Of a DNA stretch of 64,000 bases, positions 36,853 through 45,430 are shown piece after piece. The position numbers were made by a program, and so were the translations under genes. Within the stretch, counting starts at the first letter, position 1, and each line of letters starts with the position of its first letter. The stretch is taken from NCBI RefSeq assembly GCF_900114625.1, contig NZ_FOZL01000001.1, forward strand, positions 1,302,001 through 1,366,000, given 5' to 3'. The notes beneath the pieces were generated by a model. That model searched no databases. It saw only the letters and a program-made list of their open reading frames with translations, and was not told the origin of the DNA. This DNA comes from Granulicella pectinivorans. Lineage in GTDB: Bacteria > Acidobacteriota > Terriglobia > Terriglobales > Acidobacteriaceae.

Positions 36853-37118
36853 AGGTCGCCTCCACAGCCTGTTTACGGGCAGACCGTGCGTTGGTTGAAT
36901 TTTTCAGGCCCGTACATTGAAACGCCGGGCTGCAACGTGAAGTATAGCACCGGCCTCTCTATGCGATGCGATTTCATCGGAGCGGATGCGGCAGAAACAC
37001 GATGAAACGAGCCGTTCTGGCAAGGATGTTGCAGCAATCGCCCCGGAAGCAGAATATGATCATTGCCGAGAACAAATTTCCGAAGGAACAAGGCGAGGTT
37101 GGGCCTGGAGGTGTGCGG

Positions 37119-37673
37119 GTGAAGCAACGAAGGATTCTGCTGGTCGACGATGAGATTGCCGTTCTACTGACGTTGAAGGCTGTGCTGGAGATCAGCGGCT
37201 TTGACGTGGATACGGCCGCCTCGGCCAAGGAGGGCAAGTCGAAGATTCTGAAGCGCGAGTACGACATGATCATTACTGATATGCGGATGGAGAGCGACGC
37301 CTCCGGCATCGAAGTGATCAAGGCGGCCCGCACGGCAAAGTACCATCCCGCAGTTGCTCTTTTGACGGCTTTTCCGCTGTCGGATGAAGATTCGGACGCA
37401 GCCGGCGCGGACAAGATGTTGATCAAGCCGATGCAGACGAGGATCTTGCTCCAGAAGATTGAGAAGCTCCTTGTCACGCATCAGGCGAAGCTGTCCCAGG
37501 CACCGGCCTCGGTCGCTTCGGCGGTCCAGTCCGCTCCAGTTACCGCGAAGACGGCCAAGAAAGCTGTCAAGAAGGCGGTGGTTAAGACCGTCGTCAAGAA
37601 GGCCGCAGTGAAGAAAGTAACAGCGAAGAAAGTAGCCGCGAAGAAGGCTCCAGCCGAGAAGGCCAAGCGCTAA
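37119..37673 (+). CDS. Response-regulator receiver with histone-H1-like basic tail
   Basis: Start taken at GTG 37119, seven bases after GGAGG at 37107-37111; GTG 37113 and ATG 37056 are in frame. Residues 1-125 form a CheY-like receiver (RRILLVDDEIAVLLTLKAV, phosphoacceptor D54 in IITDMRME, LLTAF and LIKPM for the conserved T and K). There is no standard output domain. Residues about 143-184 are a lysine/alanine/valine-rich tail (KKAVKKAVVKTVVKKAA) like AlgP or bacterial histone-H1-like proteins, so DNA or RNA binding is plausible. Cognate kinase unknown. Confidence 0.82.
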   Translation: MKQRRILLVDDEIAVLLTLKAVLEISGFDVDTAASAKEGKSKILKREYDMIITDMRMESDASGIEVIKAARTAKYHPAVALLTAFPLSDEDSDAAGADKMLIKPMQTRILLQKIEKLLVTHQAKLSQAPASVASAVQSAPVTAKTAKKAVKKAVVKTVVKKAAVKKVTAKKVAAKKAPAEKAKR

Positions 37674-37689
37674 CGATAGCCGTTGGCGC

Positions 37690-37734
37690 CACTGGAAAGC
37701 CCACGTCCGGAGACGGAACGTGTGCTTTCCAGTG
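37690..37734. terminator. Bidirectional terminator-like hairpin
   Basis: cactggaaagc and gctttccagtg pair over 11 bases around an inner region that can also pair (cgtccg with cggaacg). It sits between two convergent genes, the receiver protein and the GGDEF-EAL gene. No long T tract follows on either strand. Confidence 0.5.
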
Positions 37735-37752
37735 CGTGACGTCAGGCCGCGT

Positions 37753-39930
37753 TCAGTCGTATGGAAGCGATTCCAGCATGGTCAGCATGGGCTCCGGACG
37801 GCCCAGTGCATATCCCTGGCCAAAGTCCACGCCCAACTTCTCCAGCATCTGGATCGTTGCCTCGTCTTCGACGAACTCGGCGACCGTCAAGATCTTGAGC
37901 TCGTGGGCAATCTGGTTGATCGACCGCACGATCGTCAGGTCCACCGGGTTCGAGAGCATGTTGCGCACGAAGCTCCCCTCAATCTTGATCAGGTCCACGC
38001 GAAAGGTCCGCAGGTAGCCGAACGAACTCAGGCCGGTCCCGAAGTCGTCCAGGGCAACCCGGCACCCGTAGGCGCGGAGCTGCTCCACGATGGTGCTGGC
38101 GATCGAGAGATTGTTGACAATCGCGGTCTCCGTGATCTCGAGAATCAGCCGCGAACCCGGAATCCCGGAGCGCTTCAGCAGGTCGAGGAAGAACGGCAGA
38201 AACTTCGGGTCGTTCAGGGATTGCGCGGAGAGGTTCAGGCTCACCGTCAGGCATGGATGCCGCAGAATGTCCGGGGCGAGATTGGTGAAGATCTCCTGCA
38301 TCACCCAGCGGTCGACCTCGACCATCAGGTCGTAGCGCTCGGCAGCCGGGATGAAGTCGCCCGGAGGAATGTGTCCGCCGTCCCGGTCGATCATGCGTAC
38401 CAGGATCTCGCAATACTCCTTCCCGCCCGGCTTGGTGGGAACGATCTTCTGCGCATAGAGCGTAAACCGGTTCTGCGCGAGCGCCTCGCCGATCTCGGCT
38501 GCCATATGCAGCTCGCGATGGTTTTCCTCGCCGCCCGCCTGGTCGGGCCGGTAGAGCATCACGCGGTTGCGTCCTGCCCGCTTGGCCGAGTAGCACGCAA
38601 CGTCAGCCTGCTTCATCACATGCGAGGAAGATCCCGAACGTTGCGTAATGCCCGCTACCCCGATGCTGACCGTAACCTGATAAAGATGACCCTCCCACTG
38701 GAAGCGGATGGCGGCGACGGCCTCGGCGACCCGGGTCAGGATCGGCGCGGCCTCTTCCAGTCGGCAGTCCAGGAGCAGAATCGCGAATTCGTCGCCTCCG
38801 AGGCGGGCCACGAGGTCCGTCTCGCGTACCCCGCGCCGGATGGCCTCAGTCGCGGCCCGCAGGAACATGTCGCCGACGGAGTGACCGGCCGTATCGTTGA
38901 TGATCTTGAAACGATCCAGATCCAGAAAGCAAAGCACGTGCTCCGTGCCACGTACCTCGGAGTCTTCAATCGCATCGTGCAGCTTGTTTTCGAGCTGCTT
39001 GCGGTTCGGCAGGCCGGTCAGAGCATCGTGCAGCGTCTGGTGCCGAAGCTCCGTCTGCACCTGCCGCACATGCGTCACGTCCTGAAACACCAGCACGGCC
39101 CCGGTCAATTCGCCATTGCGGTCCAGGATCGGCGCGGCGGAGTCCTGAATCACATGCTCCTGCCCGTTGCGTGAGAGCAGCCGTCCGCCATCGCGCAGCG
39201 GGTAAGGCGTGCGCGTGGCCAGGCAAGCCTCCGCAGCGTTCAGCTCGCTGATGCCGTCGCCCGCGGGGACCAGGTGAAAGACATGCCGGATGGGCAATCC
39301 TCGCGCCTCTTCCAGGCTCCACCCCGTTAAGGACGAGGCCACGGCGTTCAGGAAGAGGATCCGACCCTCGGTGTCGGTCGAGATGACCCCGTCGCCGATG
39401 GCCTCGAGCGTCACCTGGAGCCGGTCGCGCTCCTTTTGCAGCGCTATTTCAGAGCGGCTCAGCGCCTCGTTGCTTTCCATCCGATGCGTCAGGTCCCGCG
39501 TGACAACCGCGAATCCTTCAAGTTGAGCACTGACATAGATCGGCGAGAGCAGGACCATCGCCCAGAAGCGGCTCCCATCCTTGCGCAGGCTCCAGCCCTG
39601 AGCCTCATACCGGCCCGTGCTGGCCGCGGTCTGCAAAGGCAGCGGACCAGGATTGGCAGGGTCGAGCGGGATCGGCAGAAGCACCTCGAAGCTCTGTCCG
39701 AGGATGTCCGAGGGGGTGTAACCGCTGATCCGTTCAGCGCCCGTGTTCCACGTCAGCACGCGGCCTGTCGAATCGAGCATGAACAAACCGATATCCTGAA
39801 TCGCCTCGACAAGCAGCGCGCACGAGCGAGCGTTCTGCTCTGCGACGGAGTCAGCCGCGTGGACGCGACCGCTCTGGGGCTTTCTCGGAATAGCCTGAAT
39901 TTCAGGCTGGATGGCGGCAACTCGCTTCAC
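37753..39930 (-). CDS. PAS-PAS-GGDEF-EAL cyclic-di-GMP enzyme
   Basis: A 725-residue cytoplasmic signalling protein. Two PAS domains (about residues 35-150 and 165-290, with WNTGAERISGYTP and GWSLEEARG signatures) lead into a diguanylate cyclase with an intact GGDEF at 378-382 and FLDLDRFKIINDTAGH, then a phosphodiesterase domain with ExLxR at 508-512, LNLSAQSL, EITET, ALDDFGTG, K and EFVED. Both active sites look intact, so the protein may be bifunctional or switch under PAS control. It is divergent from the BcsA-BcsB fusion gene, whose PilZ domain would sense its product. Confidence 0.93.
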   Translation of the reverse strand: MKRVAAIQPEIQAIPRKPQSGRVHAADSVAEQNARSCALLVEAIQDIGLFMLDSTGRVLTWNTGAERISGYTPSDILGQSFEVLLPIPLDPANPGPLPLQTAASTGRYEAQGWSLRKDGSRFWAMVLLSPIYVSAQLEGFAVVTRDLTHRMESNEALSRSEIALQKERDRLQVTLEAIGDGVISTDTEGRILFLNAVASSLTGWSLEEARGLPIRHVFHLVPAGDGISELNAAEACLATRTPYPLRDGGRLLSRNGQEHVIQDSAAPILDRNGELTGAVLVFQDVTHVRQVQTELRHQTLHDALTGLPNRKQLENKLHDAIEDSEVRGTEHVLCFLDLDRFKIINDTAGHSVGDMFLRAATEAIRRGVRETDLVARLGGDEFAILLLDCRLEEAAPILTRVAEAVAAIRFQWEGHLYQVTVSIGVAGITQRSGSSSHVMKQADVACYSAKRAGRNRVMLYRPDQAGGEENHRELHMAAEIGEALAQNRFTLYAQKIVPTKPGGKEYCEILVRMIDRDGGHIPPGDFIPAAERYDLMVEVDRWVMQEIFTNLAPDILRHPCLTVSLNLSAQSLNDPKFLPFFLDLLKRSGIPGSRLILEITETAIVNNLSIASTIVEQLRAYGCRVALDDFGTGLSSFGYLRTFRVDLIKIEGSFVRNMLSNPVDLTIVRSINQIAHELKILTVAEFVEDEATIQMLEKLGVDFGQGYALGRPEPMLTMLESLPYD

Positions 39931-40321
39931 TCTTGGTTTCCTGATCTTCCCAATACTTCCTCTAGATGGCAGGTTTGGCTCATGCGTTGTCGTGGCCGTC
40001 CGATATATGCTTGTGCTGGATGCGGCCGATGGTACGCCATACGCCGTCCGCGGGGTTTTCGTCGTTCGGTATGCTGTTTGGGGTTTGCGGCACTGAATGC
40101 TCTCGGATGGCCCCTTGCGGAATCCAATCTATAGTAACCCACAGTTGTGGGTACTTTGGGAACCATCTGTTGGCAGGTCAATAGGGTTTACCGAATGGAA
40201 TCCTCCCCGCGCTTGGCCCCGAGCTGTTCATCTATTGGACGTCAGGGCAGGAAAGTCTGCGATTTTCCGCCTTGCGTGACCATCCGCTTGACAAGACGCC
40301 AAACCCGAGGAGAGTAGAGGT
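39931..40321. other. Divergent promoter region of the cyclic-di-GMP and cellulose genes
   Basis: The 390 bases between the GGDEF-EAL gene and the BcsAB gene contain no supported gene. They should carry both promoters. A TTGACA at 40288-40293 stands 28 bases before the GTG but has no good -10. An inverted acccacagttgtgggt lies at 40138-40153. I looked for a GEMM-type cyclic-di-GMP riboswitch and saw none. Confidence 0.6.
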
Positions 40322-43300
40322 GTGACCTCCTTTTCCGATACACAGACATTCCCGCAGCGGGTCTTCCGATTCGTCGTCACCTGTGTGGCGCTTTTTCTCC
40401 TGTTTCAGTTCGTCAGCCTCTATCTCAGTTGGCCGAAGCAGATCGTGGTCGGCGGTATCAGCGTATTCCTGGTGCTTGTGCTGAACCGCAGTTCCACGTC
40501 CCGCGTCGTGACGGTCGCGCTCATGCTGATCTCCCTGGCCGCCACGCTGCGCTACGGCTGGTGGCGCGTCAACCTCATCGTGCAGTACTTCTCCGATGAG
40601 ACCAACCACCGCATCACCATCGACGCGGTGCTGATGCTTGTGCTGCTCTCGGCCGAGGCCTACACCATCTTCATCATGATCCTCGGCTTCATGCAGACCG
40701 TCGCTCCGCTGGAGCGCAGGCCGATCCCGCTGCCGATCGACGAGACCAAGTGGCCCCATGTCGACGTGCTCATCCCCACCTACAACGAGCCTTTGTCGCT
40801 GGTGCGCTACACGGCCCTGGCGGCCATCAACATGGACTACCCGCCGCGCAAGCTGCATGTGGCGATCCTCGACGACGGCACCCGCGAAGACTTTCGGGAG
40901 TTCTGTGAAGAGGCCGGCATCGGCTACGTCACGCGCGCGAAGCACAATCACGCCAAAGCCGGCAACATCAACCACGCGCTCGAAACCATGGATTCGCCCC
41001 TGGTCACCATCTTCGACTGCGACCACGTCCCCACCCGCAGCTTCCTTCAGGTCACCGTCGGCTGGTTCCTCGCCGACGAGAACCTCGCCATGCTGCAGAC
41101 GCCGCACTTCTTCTACTCGGCCGATCCCTTCGAGCGCAATCTTCAGCAGTACAAGACCATTCCCAACGAGGGCGAGCTCTTCTACGGCGTCATTCAGGAT
41201 GGCAACGATCTCTGGGACGCGACCTTCTTCTGCGGCTCCTGCGCGGTCATCCGGCGCGCGGCGTTGGACGAAGTGGGCGGCATCGCCGTCGAAACGGTGA
41301 CGGAAGACGCGCACACGTCGCTCAAGATGCAGAAGAAGGGCTGGGGCACAGCGTATATCAATTTGCCCCAGGCCGCCGGACTCGCCACGGAAACCCTGTC
41401 CGCGCACGTCGGCCAGCGCATCCGCTGGGCGCGCGGCATGATCCAGATCTTCCGCACCGACAACCCCCTGTTTGCCACCGGCATGAAGTTCACGCAGCGC
41501 CTCTGCTACTTCAACGCCATGCTGCACTTCCTGTATGCGGTGCCGCGCCTGGTGTTCCTGTGCGCGCCTCTCGTCTACATGCTTGGCGGACGTACCATCA
41601 TCCCGGGCTACTGGGTGGCTATCCTCGCCTACGCCATGCCACACCTCGTCATCTCCAGCATCACCAACTCCCGTGTGCAGGGCAAACACAGGCACTCATT
41701 CTGGAACGAGATCTACGAGACCGTCCTCGCACCTTACATCCTCATGCCCACGCTGCTTGCGCTGATCAACCCCAAGCTCGGCAAGTTCAACGTCACCGAC
41801 AAGGGAAGCACGCTGGCCGAGACGCGCTTCGACCACCACATCGCGGCCCCCACGACCTGGCTGCTTGGCCTGAACCTGATCGGCATCTGCGTCGTCCCCT
41901 ACCGTCTGCTGGTCACCGATCCCCAACACCCCGGCACTGTGCTGAGCAACCTGGTCTGGATCCTCTTCAACATGGTTATCCTCGGCGTGGCCGCAGCCGT
42001 CGCCAACGAACAGCAGCAGAGGCGCACCGCAGTCCGCATCATGGCGAAGATCGTCATCCGCATGCGCCAGGACGGCATGGCCCCCGTCGACACCGTAACG
42101 ACCGACATCTCCGTTGGTGGAGCATCGGTCATCGTGCCGGAGGGGGTGACCTTCGAGAAGGGCACGAGGTTCCGCGTCTCGTTCCCGGCGCAGACCCACG
42201 CCCGCGAGATCGGCGGACGTGTCGCCGGGCAGTACGGCCAAAAGCTGCGCCTGCGCTTTGAGACCCCCACCATCGTCGAACAGGAGACCCTCACCCGCGC
42301 GATCTACTCCCGCGCCGACTCCTGGATCACCTCACGCGGAAACATTGAAGCGGATCGTCCCCTGGTCAGCCTCGGCCGCGTCATCCGGCTCTCGTTCACC
42401 GGCTTCGGAGGCGTCCTGCGCGGCCTTTTGCCAAGGCGGAAAGCCGTGGTCGGCGTCCTGGCCGCGCTTGCCCTCCTCTCCGCCGCGTCGCAGGCACAAA
42501 CCCCTGTGGACGCCTCATCCGCAACCGTTGCGGTGGAGATTCCCCGCGTCACCGAGGCCGAGGCCACCGACAGGATCACCCTCAAAGACATGGGCGTACA
42601 GAGCGCGCTGGAACTGCACGGCCCGCATTCATACGCGTCCTTGGGCTTTGTCCTCTCGAACTCCCGTGTTCCAAGACGTGCGCAGATCAATCTCGCCTAC
42701 CACTTCAACTCGCTCGTCCTGCCGAAGACCGCCTCCATCCGCGTCCTCATGAACGGCACGCCCATCGGCGTCATCCAGGCTCCCGACCAGGCAATGGGCC
42801 GCGGCGACTTTGCCATCGCCTCCATGGGCGTTCCGTCGGACCTCCTCATCCGCAACAACGACCTCACCTTCGAGTTCACCGGAGGCACCGCGCTGCAGCT
42901 CGATCCGCAGACGAAAGCGACTGTGCTCGCCGCCATCGGCGCTTCGTCGACTCTCCTCGTCGTGGGCGATCGCATCCCCGTCCGCCGCGACCTGAGCCTG
43001 CTGCCTCTGCCGCTCTTCGATCCCGACCTCCAGACCACCACCACCATCCCGTTCTGTTTCCTGTCCGCGCCCACGCCGAAGATGCTTGAGGCGGCTGGCA
43101 TCGTGGCCTCGTGGTTCGGCGTCCAGCAAAGCGCCAAGCCCATTCACTTCTCGGTCTCGATCGGCACCGTTCCCGCCGGCGATGTCATCGTCTTCTCCAA
43201 CCACGGAGCGAGCCTCCCCCCCGCCATGCAGGTTCCGCAGGGCGGTGCCTCCATGAGCCTCAAGCCCAACCCCACAGACCCCACCGGAAGCGTCCTCGCC

Positions 43301-44698
43301 CTCGTCGGCGACGATGATGACCAGTTGCTGCATGTGGCCCAGAGTCTCGCGCTCATGACCGTCTCGCACGCTCAGGGCGGAGACAACGTCGCCGCCGCCG
43401 GCGATACCGTCCGCATCGGCGACTTCGCCATGCCTGCCCCGCGCAAACCCGATGACGCCCCGCGCTGGCTCATGACCGACCGCCTCAAGACGCTCTTCGC
43501 CGACCGTCAGGCCTCCATGACCTCGAACGGATCGCAGCCCCTGCCGGTCTACTTCCGCCTTCCTCCCGATCTCTTCTACGGCGAAAACCAGAACCTCAAC
43601 CTCAAGCTCAGCTACCGCTATAACGCGCTCGCCGTCGCCCAGGGTTCCGCGCTCCGTCTCTACGTTAACGGCGTCCTCGTCACCGAGACGCCACTCGCTC
43701 CGGGCAAAGGCTCCACGGACAGGACCCGAGCCATCCTTCTGCCCGTCGAAACCCTTCGCCCCTTCGGCAACACCATGACGATGAACTTCGACTTCGTCCC
43801 CGCGAATCCGAACGAGACCGGCCAAAACCCGGCCCGGGCCCTGCGCGGCGATATCCTGCGCGACTCTGCACTCGACATCCGTGGTCTCACCCACTGGGCC
43901 GCCATGCCCAACCTCGAGCTCTTCGCCAACGCGGGCTTCCCCTTCACACGCCTCGCCGACCTCGCCGATACCACCGTCGTCATGCCGGCGAACCCGACCC
44001 CCAGGGAGATCGCCCTGCTCCTCTATCTCATGAGCCACTTCGGCACGCAGACCGGCTATCCCTCCCTACGCGTGCAGGTCGCCGGGCCAGATGCTGCCCT
44101 CGTCAACGGGCGCGACTATCTCATCCTCGGCAGCGTGGGCGATCAGCCCGCCTTCGGACAGTTGGAAGGCTCGCTGCCCGTCACCTTCGACGCCACTGGC
44201 GTGCATGTGAACCAGGCCCTCTTCGGACGACTCAACGGCTTTCTCCGTTCGCTGCAAGGCTTGCCCGTATGGCAGAAGCTGAATGGCGCGCAGAACGATC
44301 TGCCCTCCAACGACGAGGGCACGCCGGACCTGATGATCGAAGGAACGGAGTCGCCCGCCGGCCCCGGTCGTTCCATGGTCCTCATCGTTCTCCGCAACGA
44401 CGAGGTCGTCGATCGCTTCGCCGAGGTCTTCCAGGACCGCTCCCAGTCCAGCGATATCTCGCAGAGCGTCAGTCTTCTACGCAAGACATCCTTTACCTCT
44501 TACGGAGTCCCGACCCCCGGCTATCACGTCGGGTACATCTCCTGGTACGCTCTCATGCGCATCTGGATGGCCGAGCACTTCTGGGTGCTTCTCTTCACCA
44601 TGCTTCTTCTCTGCCTGCTCATGGGCCGCTGGATCCAGGAGTTCCTCGTCTACCTCGCCTCCGTCCGGTTGGAGGCAGCAGGGAAGCGGCTGGTCTAG
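40322..44698 (+). CDS. bcsAB: Cellulose synthase BcsA-BcsB fusion protein
   Basis: A single 1458-residue frame from GTG 40322 (GAGGAG upstream). Residues 1-700 are BcsA: N-terminal membrane spans, a GT2 domain with DVLIPTYNEP (146), DCD (232-234), TED (327-329) and QRIRW (365-369), further spans, and a PilZ domain with RTAVR (568-572) and DISVGGAS (near 595), which binds cyclic-di-GMP. A signal-peptide-like segment (VVGVLAALALLSAASQAQ, about 708-725) marks the junction to BcsB, whose carbohydrate-binding and flavodoxin-like domains fill the periplasmic part and end in a C-terminal membrane anchor near residue 1420. Fused AcsAB is known in Komagataeibacter. No bcsZ or bcsC neighbour is present, and a two-component pair follows. 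Confidence 0.94.
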   Translation: MTSFSDTQTFPQRVFRFVVTCVALFLLFQFVSLYLSWPKQIVVGGISVFLVLVLNRSSTSRVVTVALMLISLAATLRYGWWRVNLIVQYFSDETNHRITIDAVLMLVLLSAEAYTIFIMILGFMQTVAPLERRPIPLPIDETKWPHVDVLIPTYNEPLSLVRYTALAAINMDYPPRKLHVAILDDGTREDFREFCEEAGIGYVTRAKHNHAKAGNINHALETMDSPLVTIFDCDHVPTRSFLQVTVGWFLADENLAMLQTPHFFYSADPFERNLQQYKTIPNEGELFYGVIQDGNDLWDATFFCGSCAVIRRAALDEVGGIAVETVTEDAHTSLKMQKKGWGTAYINLPQAAGLATETLSAHVGQRIRWARGMIQIFRTDNPLFATGMKFTQRLCYFNAMLHFLYAVPRLVFLCAPLVYMLGGRTIIPGYWVAILAYAMPHLVISSITNSRVQGKHRHSFWNEIYETVLAPYILMPTLLALINPKLGKFNVTDKGSTLAETRFDHHIAAPTTWLLGLNLIGICVVPYRLLVTDPQHPGTVLSNLVWILFNMVILGVAAAVANEQQQRRTAVRIMAKIVIRMRQDGMAPVDTVTTDISVGGASVIVPEGVTFEKGTRFRVSFPAQTHAREIGGRVAGQYGQKLRLRFETPTIVEQETLTRAIYSRADSWITSRGNIEADRPLVSLGRVIRLSFTGFGGVLRGLLPRRKAVVGVLAALALLSAASQAQTPVDASSATVAVEIPRVTEAEATDRITLKDMGVQSALELHGPHSYASLGFVLSNSRVPRRAQINLAYHFNSLVLPKTASIRVLMNGTPIGVIQAPDQAMGRGDFAIASMGVPSDLLIRNNDLTFEFTGGTALQLDPQTKATVLAAIGASSTLLVVGDRIPVRRDLSLLPLPLFDPDLQTTTTIPFCFLSAPTPKMLEAAGIVASWFGVQQSAKPIHFSVSIGTVPAGDVIVFSNHGASLPPAMQVPQGGASMSLKPNPTDPTGSVLALVGDDDDQLLHVAQSLALMTVSHAQGGDNVAAAGDTVRIGDFAMPAPRKPDDAPRWLMTDRLKTLFADRQASMTSNGSQPLPVYFRLPPDLFYGENQNLNLKLSYRYNALAVAQGSALRLYVNGVLVTETPLAPGKGSTDRTRAILLPVETLRPFGNTMTMNFDFVPANPNETGQNPARALRGDILRDSALDIRGLTHWAAMPNLELFANAGFPFTRLADLADTTVVMPANPTPREIALLLYLMSHFGTQTGYPSLRVQVAGPDAALVNGRDYLILGSVGDQPAFGQLEGSLPVTFDATGVHVNQALFGRLNGFLRSLQGLPVWQKLNGAQNDLPSNDEGTPDLMIEGTESPAGPGRSMVLIVLRNDEVVDRFAEVFQDRSQSSDISQSVSLLRKTSFTSYGVPTPGYHVGYISWYALMRIWMAEHFWVLLFTMLLLCLLMGRWIQEFLVYLASVRLEAAGKRLV

Positions 44699-44740
44699 CC
44701 TCTTCAGCACAACTTAAGCCTCGTGCGCGATACTGCCTAG

Positions 44741-45430
44741 ATGCGAATCCTGCTGGTAGAGGACGAAGTGCGGCTGGCTGAGAACGTCGCGACCGCCCTG
44801 CGCGAAGGCCCAGGCTTCGCCGTGGATCATGCCGCCGACGGTCTCACCGGCGTCGATCTCGCGGGCAACGCCTGCTACGACGCCGTCATCCTCGACCTGA
44901 TGCTGCCGGGGCTCGACGGCCTCGGCATCCTCCGCCGTATGCGTGCCCAGAGCGACGGCACGCCGGTGCTCATTCTCACCGCCCGCGCCGAGCCCTCCTC
45001 CGTCATCACCCTTCTGAATGCAGGCGCCGACGACTACCTCACCAAACCCTTCGACCTCGGTGAACTCATCGCCCGCGTCAAGGCACTCGTGCGCCGTGGC
45101 AAAGGCGTCGCCCATCCCGATCTCCGCGTCGGCGACCTCGTCATGAACACCCTCGAGCAGACCGTCTCCCGTGGCCAGAGGCAGATTGAGCTCTCCCCCA
45201 CCGAGTACCGCGTGCTCGAGTACCTCATGCATCGCCCCCGCGTCATCGTCTCGAAGAAAGAACTCCTCGAGCATCTCTACGATTACAACTGGGAGCACCA
45301 TTCCAACGTCATCGAGGCGCATCTCTCGAACCTGCGGAAGAAGCTCGACGGAGCCGCCAGGGTACCCAGCATCGAAACCCTCCGTGGCCGTGGCTACCGG
45401 CTGATCCTCGAACAGGAGACGCCCCGGTGA
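44741..45430 (+). CDS. OmpR/PhoB-type response regulator
   Basis: A 229-residue regulator with an N-terminal receiver (MRILLVEDE, phosphoacceptor D52 in ILDLMLPG, LTARA, TKPF) and a C-terminal winged helix (about residues 130-225, ELSPTEYRVLEYLMHRPRVIVSKKELL and GRGYRLI). Its stop overlaps the GTG of the kinase gene. The pair lies immediately upstream of the RND efflux genes and is their likely regulator. Confidence 0.95.
   Translation: MRILLVEDEVRLAENVATALREGPGFAVDHAADGLTGVDLAGNACYDAVILDLMLPGLDGLGILRRMRAQSDGTPVLILTARAEPSSVITLLNAGADDYLTKPFDLGELIARVKALVRRGKGVAHPDLRVGDLVMNTLEQTVSRGQRQIELSPTEYRVLEYLMHRPRVIVSKKELLEHLYDYNWEHHSNVIEAHLSNLRKKLDGAARVPSIETLRGRGYRLILEQETPR

Noticed and set aside
40138..40321. 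Cyclic-di-GMP riboswitch in front of bcsAB
   Set aside because: The GEMM core and tetraloop receptor pattern were not found; only a short palindrome and a lone TTGACA.
42629..44038. Minus-strand frame opposite the BcsB part of the fusion
   Set aside because: Low-complexity antisense; no ribosome site or domain signature.
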